Below, one piece after another: positions 7,581 to 13,890 of a stretch of 20,912 nt of DNA. The notes below the pieces were generated by a model that saw only the letters and a list, made by a program, of their open reading frames with translations, searched no databases and was not told the origin of the DNA. This DNA is from an uncultured Kiritimatiellota bacterium (lineage in GTDB: Bacteria; Verrucomicrobiota; Kiritimatiellia; RFP12; UBA1067), in assembly GCA_934667295.1 (NCBI GenBank), contig CAKULR010000007.1:1-20912 (forward strand), read 5' to 3'. The position numbers were made by a program, and so were the translations under genes. The first letter of the stretch is position 1. Each line of letters begins with the position of its first letter.

Positions 7581-9705
7581 AGCGATGCCTCCGAATGATC
7601 TGCATCTGGAACTCGCGGTCAAGTTCACAGAAATAGCCGCTCCAACCCCACACGCGCACGACGAGATTGCGATGCAACTCCGGGTGAACGAGCGCGTCCT
7701 CCAGCTCTTCGACATTCAGTACGTTGAGCTGAAGTTGCTGTTCGCCCAACAGAACGAAGTAGCGGATCAACTGCGCCAGCTTCTTCACGCCTTCGTCCGT
7801 CTTGAAGACCGTGTGGCTGAACTCGATCGTGATCGGCCCTCCATTCATGATCCGCAAATAGTCGATGGCGGAAAAGGACTTCAGCACGCTCAGGACGCCA
7901 CCGACCTTCGCTTCATGCGCCGGGGCGAGACTGGACGCCAACGGCGCATCACGGAGGCGACCGTCGGCCGTCGCGCCAACGATTGGCTCGATCTGACTGC
8001 GCGCGTTCCTGTGCGTGTCCGTCAGCCAGATGTAGTACATCGCCGAGCCGGAGCCGGGACGAATCTGCCGATCAGGCGTACTGAACGCCTCCGCCACATC
8101 GGCAAAGGCGTCGAAAAGGAACTTCAGGTTCCCGTCCGCCGTCGCATCGGCGTTGCCGACTTTCGGCATGTCGTCCACCAGCCGCGCACGCAACGCGGCT
8201 TCTGCCGCAAAGTTGTCGTCCTCCGCCGCAACGAGTCGCTTCAGACCCTTCAGCCCGTCCGTGGCAAAGACCTGCTCGATCGCCGAAAGCGCGTCTGCGG
8301 CATTCGCCGAACCGGCGCCATGAAGACCAATGTTCTTGTACGGCGCAATCTCCGTCAGGTCACGGCCCGATTCCAACGTACCGTCAAAGAACGCGGACAG
8401 GAACGGCGCAGAATGCCGCACCTCGCGCATTGACACGGCCTTCTCGACCTGTCGCCGCACGTTCGCACGAATCGTCGTACGAAAAGACTCAATTGAGAAA
8501 CGGCCTCGCCTGACGGCATCCCGCAAGGCGGCATCAACGGCATGCGGAAACGACACAGCGGCTTGATTGACAATGTCCAGTGCCCGGCCTGGAACGACAA
8601 ACTCCCAGCACGCCGCAACCGAATAGTCCCGCGCGTCCTCCAGCCGATAGCCTTTCTTCACGAGCGCGGGAATCACGACCTCGTCGTTGGAATACTGCGG
8701 GAAGCCCAGCCCGCACTTCGTCAGCTCACAACCCAATTCGAGAAGATCAAGGGGGGTGTTACGGTCGATGCGTAGGTTGATCTTCGGATCGATGAGCCGC
8801 ACGTCCCGCGAGACTTCGAGCAGCAGATACGTCAGGTCATTAACGGCCGAGGTTCCGTCCTCCGGCTTGCATCCACCCAGCATCACGCTCTGCCCATTGT
8901 CCCCCTGCTGGACACCCGGATAGAGATCGGAATCTCGATTGAGGGAAATGAAAAACTCCGCAAGAAGTTCCCGAGCCGCTTCCCGCGTGAGCCGTCCGGC
9001 CTCCAAGTCACCCCGGTAGAACGGCCAGAGGTACTGATCCATGCGTCCGAGGCCACAGTGGGACGAACCATGAAGATAGAACGCAAACTGGAGAATGCGA
9101 ATGGACTGCAGGGCCTCGTGCAGGGTATGTGGCGGATTGGCCGGTACGCGCGCAAGCAGTTCGGCCATCTCGGCATTACCGACATGCCGAGCCTCAACGG
9201 CATAGCGTGAAACCAACTCCCTCAACGCCTCCAATCCGTCAACGGCGAGTTGAAGAAACGTGTATTCGCCTTTACTTGCGGTTTTCGCCCGCGCTTGTGC
9301 GGCGGCGATGCGCCCGTTCAGGCCTTCCCGCAGAAAGAGCGCATAGTCGGGTGTCGTGTTGGAAATGCTGCGACCAACCGTTCTTCCGGAGCCCGCCGAA
9401 CACGGGCCAACCTTGCGCAAGATGCGCGCGGGAACCGAACGTATACGGCGAATCAGCTGCGCCATCGCCGAGACGTCTCCACGGCACTGGGTCATCCGTG
9501 TCCGCGAACGCATGAAGCAGATACGCTCGTCCGGCAAAACGATCGGCTGCTCTTCACGACAACGCAAGGCGAAAAGCATCGTGGCGTTTTGCGCCTCGTC
9601 GCGCGAGAGGGCCCAACGCATACGATTGTCCACGGGGGGGTGGCGATACCGTCGAAACACGTGGCGAAGCGTTTCCTCTCGCAGTCTTGTAAGCCGCTCG
9701 TTCAT
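7570..9705 (-). CDS. Glycyl radical enzyme of the pyruvate formate-lyase superfamily, substrate unknown
   Basis: This 711-residue GRE is oxygen-sensitive by family. A thiyl radical on a conserved cysteine, generated from a C-terminal glycyl radical, starts difficult eliminations or C-C cleavage. The Cys loop reads AACWEF, with C366 and E368. The Cys-x-Glu pattern resembles the dehydratase/eliminase branch, not PFL with its Cys-Cys pair. The glycine loop is RVWGWSGYF with G687, where better known members have RVxGY, so a Trp replaces the Tyr after the glycine. Other family blocks are PPHTLHEALQ at 191-200 and DSDLYPGVQQGDNGQS at 258-273. The start at 9705 overlaps the activase stop by 4 bp (ATGA) and has GAGGGG about eight bases upstream. 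Both radical residues are present, so it is probably active. The substrate is not identifiable. Its setting between the flippase and glf suggests a glycan-related or anaerobic role. Confidence 0.88.
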   Translation of the reverse strand: MNERLTRLREETLRHVFRRYRHPPVDNRMRWALSRDEAQNATMLFALRCREEQPIVLPDERICFMRSRTRMTQCRGDVSAMAQLIRRIRSVPARILRKVGPCSAGSGRTVGRSISNTTPDYALFLREGLNGRIAAAQARAKTASKGEYTFLQLAVDGLEALRELVSRYAVEARHVGNAEMAELLARVPANPPHTLHEALQSIRILQFAFYLHGSSHCGLGRMDQYLWPFYRGDLEAGRLTREAARELLAEFFISLNRDSDLYPGVQQGDNGQSVMLGGCKPEDGTSAVNDLTYLLLEVSRDVRLIDPKINLRIDRNTPLDLLELGCELTKCGLGFPQYSNDEVVIPALVKKGYRLEDARDYSVAACWEFVVPGRALDIVNQAAVSFPHAVDAALRDAVRRGRFSIESFRTTIRANVRRQVEKAVSMREVRHSAPFLSAFFDGTLESGRDLTEIAPYKNIGLHGAGSANAADALSAIEQVFATDGLKGLKRLVAAEDDNFAAEAALRARLVDDMPKVGNADATADGNLKFLFDAFADVAEAFSTPDRQIRPGSGSAMYYIWLTDTHRNARSQIEPIVGATADGRLRDAPLASSLAPAHEAKVGGVLSVLKSFSAIDYLRIMNGGPITIEFSHTVFKTDEGVKKLAQLIRYFVLLGEQQLQLNVLNVEELEDALVHPELHRNLVVRVWGWSGYFCELDREFQMQIIRRHRYGA

Positions 9706-10397
9706 GTCGTCGTCCCCTCAAAACCGTACTTCATCCCATAGGCGGCATATTTCGCACCAGCCAGCTCGTTGAACGGCAGATAGTCGATACCCAACGGCGG
9801 ACGTGCCAACGAAGACACAAACGCTTCCGTTGCCGCACGATTCGCGGACGTGTCGCCGACGCCGGGCGTAAGCGGTACGCGAATGCGATACGGGACCGAC
9901 GACGCGGCGAGTGTTTGCGCGTTTGCAAGAACGAGCGCATTACTGACGCCTGTCATCGCGCGATGCACGGCATCATCCATGCACTTGAGGTCGTAGTAGA
10001 CAAGATCGACCGTTTTGAGAATAGACGAAAACGTCTCATTTGGACAATACCCACAGGTATCGAGATTGACACGGATATGATGTGCTCGCAGAGCCGATGC
10101 GACCGCAATCAGGAATTCCGGCTGCGCCGTCGCCTCACCGCCCGAAAACGTCACGCCTCCACCTGAAAGGTCAAAGGCATCCTTAAAGGGCAAGATGCGC
10201 AAAAGCACTTCGTCCACCATCCATTCACGGCCCACGGTCTGACCCGTGAACCTGTTCGCTTGCGGTGCGGAACTCAATCCTTCGGGATTGTGACACCATT
10301 TGCAACGTAGCGGGCATCCCTTCAGAAAAACCGTGATGCGCAGTCCCGGCCCATCGTTGACCGCGAATTCCTGAATGTCGAACACCATGCCCTTCAC
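9702..10397 (-). CDS. Glycyl radical enzyme activase (radical SAM, PflA-like)
   Basis: This 231-residue radical S-adenosylmethionine protein should install the glycyl radical on the enzyme encoded immediately downstream. The cluster motif CPLRCKWC supplies C28, C32 and C35 for the [4Fe-4S] centre. It is preceded by FDIQEFAVNDGPGLR and followed by HNPEG, as in GRE activases. The SAM-binding SGGGVTFSGGE segment is present. The insert with extra ferredoxin-like cysteines seen in many non-PFL activases is missing, so the architecture is the compact PFL-activase type. I start at a GTG at 10397: it forms a GTGA overlap with the flippase stop, has GAGAGGGG about seven bases ahead, and gives the family-like MKGMVFDIQ. 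An in-frame ATG at 10415 is possible but lacks a good ribosome-binding site. Adjacency and overlap with the GRE make the partnership very likely. Confidence 0.9.
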   Translation of the reverse strand: MKGMVFDIQEFAVNDGPGLRITVFLKGCPLRCKWCHNPEGLSSAPQANRFTGQTVGREWMVDEVLLRILPFKDAFDLSGGGVTFSGGEATAQPEFLIAVASALRAHHIRVNLDTCGYCPNETFSSILKTVDLVYYDLKCMDDAVHRAMTGVSNALVLANAQTLAASSVPYRIRVPLTPGVGDTSANRAATEAFVSSLARPPLGIDYLPFNELAGAKYAAYGMKYGFEGTTT

Positions 10398-12064
10398 GAC
10401 GACGCCCCTCTCCATTGTCCGACGCGAAGTTTTCTGCGGACAAGCCGCACACGTTCAAAATAGCCTCCAGCAACTCCCGAAACGAACCGGCCCGGAGCGC
10501 CCGCACGACACAAAAGCCGAAGTACTTGCACCTGCACACGCTCGGACGCGACCACCGTAAAAATCAGAAAGGCGTTCAATCCCGACACCAACGCGCAATT
10601 CGGAACGAGCCACCAGGGGCCGTTCGGACAGGTCAGGCGAACCAGACAACCGCCACCGACGCAAAGAGCCAGTGCGGCAAAGGACGGCACGAACATCTGC
10701 ACAAAATCGTGGAACCGATAGCCGGACATGAAATGCAGCAAGACAGGCTTCACCGCCAGAGCCAATGCAACTGACAGAAACGCCTGTCCCAACGCCGTCG
10801 TGTAGGGGCACTTGAAAGCGATAACGCTGGCCCAGATCGCGGTAAACACAAGAGGGTAGAATATCAGATCGGCAAACGTGTTGTACTTCATGCGGCCGTC
10901 GGCGTAGATGACGGTGAACATGGAGTAGTCGAAGTTCTGGAAGAAGGCGCCAATCAGAATCACGCGCAGGAATCCGCTGGCATATTGCGGGACATTCTCA
11001 CCCAGCCACAGGCGAAGGATCTCCGGCGCGTACGACCAGATCGGAACGCCCAAAATTAACAGAAGAAAAGCCGAATAATGAACGGTTTCGATCAGAAGGC
11101 TCTTCGACTGCTCAAACTGCTTGGCGGCATAAAGCTTGATGACTTGTGGATTGGCAGCCGTTTTGAAATTGGTGATAAAGGCATTGATCTGTCCGTAAAC
11201 GCTGACGCCAATTGAACATGCCGCCACGACAACGGGACCGAAATAGCGCTGATTGAGCAACGTCACCGCCTGCGTCATGGAAAGGAACACGATCTGGCTC
11301 AGGAACTGCCAACCGATGAAACCGGAAATCTCACGGACAATGCGCCGATCGAACACAAACCTGAAGCGCGCTTCGGTGAAATGCAGGATGCAGTAGACGC
11401 GGTAAACGACGATGGTCGTGACCGAAGACAGGAAAAAGAGCGTCGAATAGGTGACGAGGCGGTCGAACGGCGTGATGAAGAGTAAATAGACAATGGCAAG
11501 TTTCGCCGCGACGTCATAGAACGTCATGTACGCAAAGGCCGACATGCGTTCATGCGCAATGATCACGGCACCGTACGGAACTTGCGTAATGGTCAGGAAT
11601 GTTGACGCGACACCGCAGTGGAATGCCCACCTGACGGCGGAAAGCCGATCCGGCGCAATGTTCAGTTTCGTGCCCAGCACATAAAGCCCGATGGTCTCCA
11701 GGAGAAAAGCGACGAGACAAGCCATTGCAAACTGGCAGCACAGTACCGTCGAGAACACCCGCTTGACACTGCCGATGCACCCCTTGCCCATTTCTACCGT
11801 CAAGAAACGCGAGGACGCCATTGAAAGCGAACCGCTGACAAAGCCGAACAATCCGACCGTCGCCATGGCAACACCATAAAGGCCATAGTTCTCGACACCA
11901 AGAGCCTGAAGCTGAATTCGGCTCGTGAACAACCCCACGAACAGGACGGCCAGCATCCGCAGGTATAGGACGAGCGTGTTCTTCGCCACAAGGCCAGAGT
12001 CGGCCTTCGGTGCGCCCAGACGCTCAAATCGCTGCGCCCATCTGTACCGACGTGCGTAGGTCAT
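10394..12064 (-). CDS. Polysaccharide flippase (Wzx-like, MOP/MATE superfamily)
   Basis: This 556-residue integral membrane protein has roughly 12-14 hydrophobic helices. It probably moves lipid-linked oligosaccharides from the cytoplasmic to the periplasmic face of the inner membrane. The N-terminal pattern (KNTLVLYLRMLAVLFVGLFT, then LGVENYGLYGVAMATVGLFG) is typical of capsule and O-antigen flippases, in which a LGxxxYGxY loop follows the first helix. The C-terminal tail is basic and cytoplasmic-looking. The gene starts the coupled polysaccharide operon, 36 bp after the ORF6N gene, and its TGA overlaps the GTG of the activase gene. No strong ribosome-binding site is seen at the ATG at 12064 (an AAGGA lies about 13 bases away), so the exact start is less certain. 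With the polymerase-like protein it indicates a Wzx/Wzy-type pathway. Confidence 0.87.
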   Translation of the reverse strand: MTYARRYRWAQRFERLGAPKADSGLVAKNTLVLYLRMLAVLFVGLFTSRIQLQALGVENYGLYGVAMATVGLFGFVSGSLSMASSRFLTVEMGKGCIGSVKRVFSTVLCCQFAMACLVAFLLETIGLYVLGTKLNIAPDRLSAVRWAFHCGVASTFLTITQVPYGAVIIAHERMSAFAYMTFYDVAAKLAIVYLLFITPFDRLVTYSTLFFLSSVTTIVVYRVYCILHFTEARFRFVFDRRIVREISGFIGWQFLSQIVFLSMTQAVTLLNQRYFGPVVVAACSIGVSVYGQINAFITNFKTAANPQVIKLYAAKQFEQSKSLLIETVHYSAFLLLILGVPIWSYAPEILRLWLGENVPQYASGFLRVILIGAFFQNFDYSMFTVIYADGRMKYNTFADLIFYPLVFTAIWASVIAFKCPYTTALGQAFLSVALALAVKPVLLHFMSGYRFHDFVQMFVPSFAALALCVGGGCLVRLTCPNGPWWLVPNCALVSGLNAFLIFTVVASERVQVQVLRLLCRAGAPGRFVSGVAGGYFERVRLVRRKLRVGQWRGASS

Positions 12065-12100
12065 TGTCCAGTCTCGTCCTTCCTCGGGGACATCTTTAAT

Positions 12101-12505
12101 CTATTTCCGCGTCTTGGCTCGCGTCACCTCATGTGTGATCTTCAAAACGGCAAAATTCAGCTCGATTGTCGTCTTGGTCGATTCTGTCGAGAGGTTGTCG
12201 CCGATGAGCGCGGCCAGTTTATGCCCCGCTTGCGTCAATTTTGCCGCCTGTTCTGGATTTCCGTCCTTCAGCGTCTGCAAGACTTCCGGCGACAGATTGG
12301 AAGTCAAAATCTTTGACTTCCAATCTATGAACTCATCCGCATTCAGCCGGAAGACGAACCCGTTCGGGAACTTGTCCGGATTGTTGCGAACAGCCTGGTT
12401 GACCTCTTTTGTCTGGACATTGTAGATTACCGCGACATCACGATCCAGTAGCACCGCCTGATTGCGTAACACCAGCATTTTCGACTTTACCTCAACCAAG
12501 TCCAT
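12101..12505 (-). CDS. ORF6N-domain protein, atypical C-terminal half
   Basis: Residues about 10-65 match the ORF6N domain, a putative DNA-binding module of phage and bacterial accessory genes. The visible pattern runs VLLDRDVAVIYNVQTKEVNQAV, then RNNPDKFPNGFVFRLNADEF. In most ORF6N proteins I recall, this block is followed by a TSxxGGRRxxPYAFTEQGV-type region. Here it is replaced by a charged, helix-like tail (KDGNPEQAAKLTQAGHKLA and onward to residue 134), so the protein may be a rearranged or short variant. Translation should be efficient, because AAGGAG lies seven bases before the ATG at 12505. The gene sits 36 bp ahead of the flippase gene and could be co-transcribed with the glycan operon or regulate it. 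A perfect inverted repeat lies inside the coding sequence. No phage structural genes are nearby. The DNA-binding role is by family only. Confidence 0.75.
   Translation of the reverse strand: MDLVEVKSKMLVLRNQAVLLDRDVAVIYNVQTKEVNQAVRNNPDKFPNGFVFRLNADEFIDWKSKILTSNLSPEVLQTLKDGNPEQAAKLTQAGHKLAALIGDNLSTESTKTTIELNFAVLKITHEVTRAKTRK
12294..12326. repeat. Perfect 15-bp inverted repeat with 3-base spacer inside the ORF6N gene
   Basis: The left arm AGATTGGAAGTCAAA (12294-12308) and right arm TTTGACTTCCAATCT (12312-12326) are exact reverse complements separated by ATC. The repeat encodes the IDWKSKILTSN part of the ORF6N protein on the minus strand. Its RNA would fold into a long hairpin with no mismatch in either orientation. 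There is no T-tract after either arm, so it is not a standard terminator. Confidence 0.9.
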
Positions 12506-12520
12506 GTTGAATCTCCTTGT

Positions 12521-12619
12521 TCATACGTCTTCAACTTCTCGACTTCTCTGCCCAGTGGTTTGCGCAAGACAACTTTCTATGGGGTCTGACCCCATTGCAG
12601 AAAAATGGTGATAGATCAT
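12521..12619 (-). CDS. Possible 32-residue small ORF between the dehydrogenase and ORF6N genes
   Basis: A short frame begins with an ATG at 12619 that has GGAGG eight bases ahead, and ends with a TGA at 12523..12521. That stop lies 15 bp before the ORF6N start and just upstream of its ribosome-binding site. The predicted peptide, MIYHHFSAMGSDPIESCLAQ and 12 more residues, has no motif I recognise. Part of it is encoded by the GGGGTCAGACCCC palindrome, which argues that the frame could be fortuitous. It could act as a leader peptide that couples translation to ORF6N. This is speculative. Confidence 0.2.
   Translation of the reverse strand: MIYHHFSAMGSDPIESCLAQTTGQRSREVEDV
12579..12595. repeat. 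REP-like palindrome of the GGGGTCAGACCCC type
   Basis: ATGGGGTC (12579-12586) and GACCCCAT (12588-12595) are perfect reverse complements around a single base. On the minus strand the core reads TGGGGTCAGACCCCA. From memory, this core recurs in many unrelated bacterial genomes, often near REP-associated or IS200-like tyrosine transposases. No transposase gene is present here. The element lies in the 140-bp gap between the dehydrogenase and ORF6N genes. Confidence 0.6.
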
Positions 12620-12645
12620 TGCCCCATCCTCCGCGTCTCCCGGTT

Positions 12646-13416
12646 TCATATACGCTCCTCCACGCCCCGGAAATGGACGTTCAATTCATGAAGCGGGGCG
12701 AGCAAAGTCCCAAGCGACGTCCCGGCCGTCAGCTTTGCAAAGGCGTTCACGTCCTTCGGAAAACACTTGCCGCCATAGCCCTTCTTTCCGTCGGGCCCCG
12801 GAACGTACGTGTGCATGTCGTTGATGTAGCCCGACAGCAGGCAACCCGTATGGACTTTCGCCCAGTCCGCACCCATCTTCTCGCAATACTCGCGGACGGC
12901 ATTGAAGTACGTGACCTTGTACGCCCCAAAGACGTTGTGCGCATATTTCGTAATTTCAGCGTCGAGCGCCGACATCACGACGAATTTCTTACTGGGGAAG
13001 ACTTTTGTCAGAAGCGCAAGCGCCGCCGCATCGCCCTCGACGGGAAACACCATCGACTGTCTGCGGAAATCCTCTATGTGCGTACGCTCGGTCAGGAACT
13101 CCGGCATGAAGCGCACGCAATGTTGTGTCTCGCGCGACAGACGTTCGCTCGTACCGGGCAGAATCGTCGTCCGAACAAACACCGGCACGTCCGGCAAGCC
13201 ACGAATCAATCGCTTCATCAATGTCAAATCCTGCGTGCCGTCGTCTTCCGTCGGCACATGGATCTGAAGAAAGGCGATGTCGATCCGCGAAAGGTCGTCG
13301 TTGTACCCCTTCGGCGGATCGGATACAAGCACCTTCGCATCCTTGTTGTTCTCCTCCAACCACGCCTTCAAAGCGCCACCAACAAACCCACAACCGATGA
13401 TACCAATGTTAATCAT
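12646..13416 (-). CDS. Short UDP-glucose/GDP-mannose dehydrogenase-family protein lacking the C-terminal domain
   Basis: The family oxidises the C6 hydroxyl of a UDP- or GDP-sugar to a uronic acid with two NAD+. This protein has 256 residues, against about 390-440 for full-length members. Present are the NAD-binding motif GIIGCGFVGGALK at residues 5-17, a TTILPGTS segment at 83-90, an EITKYAHN helix at 154-161, and the catalytic loop GYGGKCFPKD, which places the nucleophilic cysteine at 218. The chain stops about 38 residues later, at the point where the C-terminal UDP-binding Rossmann domain should begin. The end looks natural (VEERI then TGA), with no frameshifted continuation recognised downstream. 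An AAAGG site lies six bases before the ATG at 13416. It could make a uronic acid precursor for the adjacent glycan locus, or have a different substrate. Similar short forms occur in some phage and bacterial loci, as I recall. Confidence 0.82.
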   Translation of the reverse strand: MINIGIIGCGFVGGALKAWLEENNKDAKVLVSDPPKGYNDDLSRIDIAFLQIHVPTEDDGTQDLTLMKRLIRGLPDVPVFVRTTILPGTSERLSRETQHCVRFMPEFLTERTHIEDFRRQSMVFPVEGDAAALALLTKVFPSKKFVVMSALDAEITKYAHNVFGAYKVTYFNAVREYCEKMGADWAKVHTGCLLSGYINDMHTYVPGPDGKKGYGGKCFPKDVNAFAKLTAGTSLGTLLAPLHELNVHFRGVEERI

Positions 13417-13565
13417 AGCATACCTTTCATATTGGCTTGATTTTGGCCATTACAATCCTATGCCCTTACACAATCCGGCAACGCTCCGCGCCCGTGGGGT
13501 ATGCACGAAGTACCTCACTTGAAGTTTCGATCTGCGTCACGGGGCGCATGCTTGTCTGTTCGTTA

Positions 13566-13597
13566 GACGGCGGAGCGGCTAGACGCCCTCCGCCGTC
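13566..13597 (-). terminator. Strong GC hairpin spanning the 3' end of the XRE-type gene; possible terminator without T-tract
   Basis: GACGGCGGAG and CTCCGCCGTC form a perfect 10-bp stem (13566-13575 with 13588-13597) around a 12-base loop. The loop contains the TAG stop codon of the HTH gene (13579-13581). On the minus strand the stem is followed by TAACGAAC and not by a run of T, so it is not a canonical intrinsic terminator. It may act as an mRNA 3'-end stabiliser or a factor-assisted terminator. Confidence 0.5.
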
Positions 13598-13851
13598 GGG
13601 AGTGGTTCGACCGGTTGAGGTACGGGCCTCCGCGCCTCAACCAACTGTGGAACGAAATCCATTTCCAGCGCCTTCGCAAGCCGCCACGCGGCCCCGAAGG
13701 TGATGTTGACGTCACCGTGGAGAACCTTCGTCACGTAGGGACGCGACACGTTCAGGCGGCGCGCAAGCGTCGTCTGGTTCAATCCTAGCGCCTTCATCTG
13801 TAGGAGGACGGCCCGGAGGAACTGCGAAAGGACTCTGTCGGTGGCGGACAT
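13579..13851 (-). CDS. XRE-family helix-turn-helix transcriptional regulator
   Basis: This 90-residue DNA-binding protein contains one Cro/C1-type HTH. Residues about 15-65 run LLQMKALGLNQTTLARRLNV and then SRPYVTKVLHGDVNITFGAAWRLAKAL, where SRPYVTKVL is the recognition helix region. The remainder is a short proline-rich tail. Small single-domain proteins of this sort are repressors or antitoxins. No toxin-sized partner gene lies next to it, so I favour a stand-alone or orphan regulator. A promoter-like pair and a TTCTGG/CCAGAA palindrome lie just upstream, which suggests autoregulation. No clear ribosome-binding site precedes the ATG at 13851, so translation may be weak or start elsewhere. 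The target genes are unknown. The neighbouring dehydrogenase and the polysaccharide operon are candidates by position only. Confidence 0.85.
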   Translation of the reverse strand: MSATDRVLSQFLRAVLLQMKALGLNQTTLARRLNVSRPYVTKVLHGDVNITFGAAWRLAKALEMDFVPQLVEARRPVPQPVEPLPTAEGV

Positions 13852-13864
13852 AACTGGAAACAGA

Positions 13865-13881
13865 TTCTGGGAACACCAGAA
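13865..13881. promoter_or_regulatory. Candidate operator palindrome upstream of the XRE-type gene
   Basis: TTCTGG and CCAGAA form an exact 6-bp inverted repeat around GAACA. The repeat lies between the predicted -10 element and the ATG of the HTH gene. The position and the two-fold symmetry fit binding of a dimeric XRE repressor to its own leader. No second copy was noticed elsewhere in the window, but I did not search exhaustively. Confidence 0.35.
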
Positions 13882-13890
13882 CCGACAACA

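Noticed and set aside
7581..7715. Upstream extension of glf by 45 residues
   Set aside because: The extension is Ser/Cys/Arg-rich, overlaps the GRE gene in another frame, and lacks a ribosome-binding site. The start at 7580 has GGAGG at ideal spacing and leads directly into the Rossmann strand.
9250..9520. Possible frameshift in the N-terminal part of the glycyl radical enzyme around residues 70-115
   Set aside because: The segment is diverged and Arg/Ser-rich, but family blocks resume in the same frame (TPDYALFLREGL), and no alternative frame gives better family residues.
12517..13440. 307-codon plus-strand frame opposite the dehydrogenase
   Set aside because: The opposite strand carries clear NAD-binding and catalytic motifs. 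The plus-strand translation has none and is rich in Arg and His, typical of an antisense shadow.
13417..13578. Possible promoter ahead of the short dehydrogenase gene
   Set aside because: A TGTAAT hexamer resembles a -10 element, but no -35 sequence lies at 16-18 bases, so support is too weak.
13579..13851. Toxin-antitoxin module around the XRE-type gene
   Set aside because: No small toxin-like gene lies next to it on either strand, and the flanking genes are a sirtuin and a sugar dehydrogenase.
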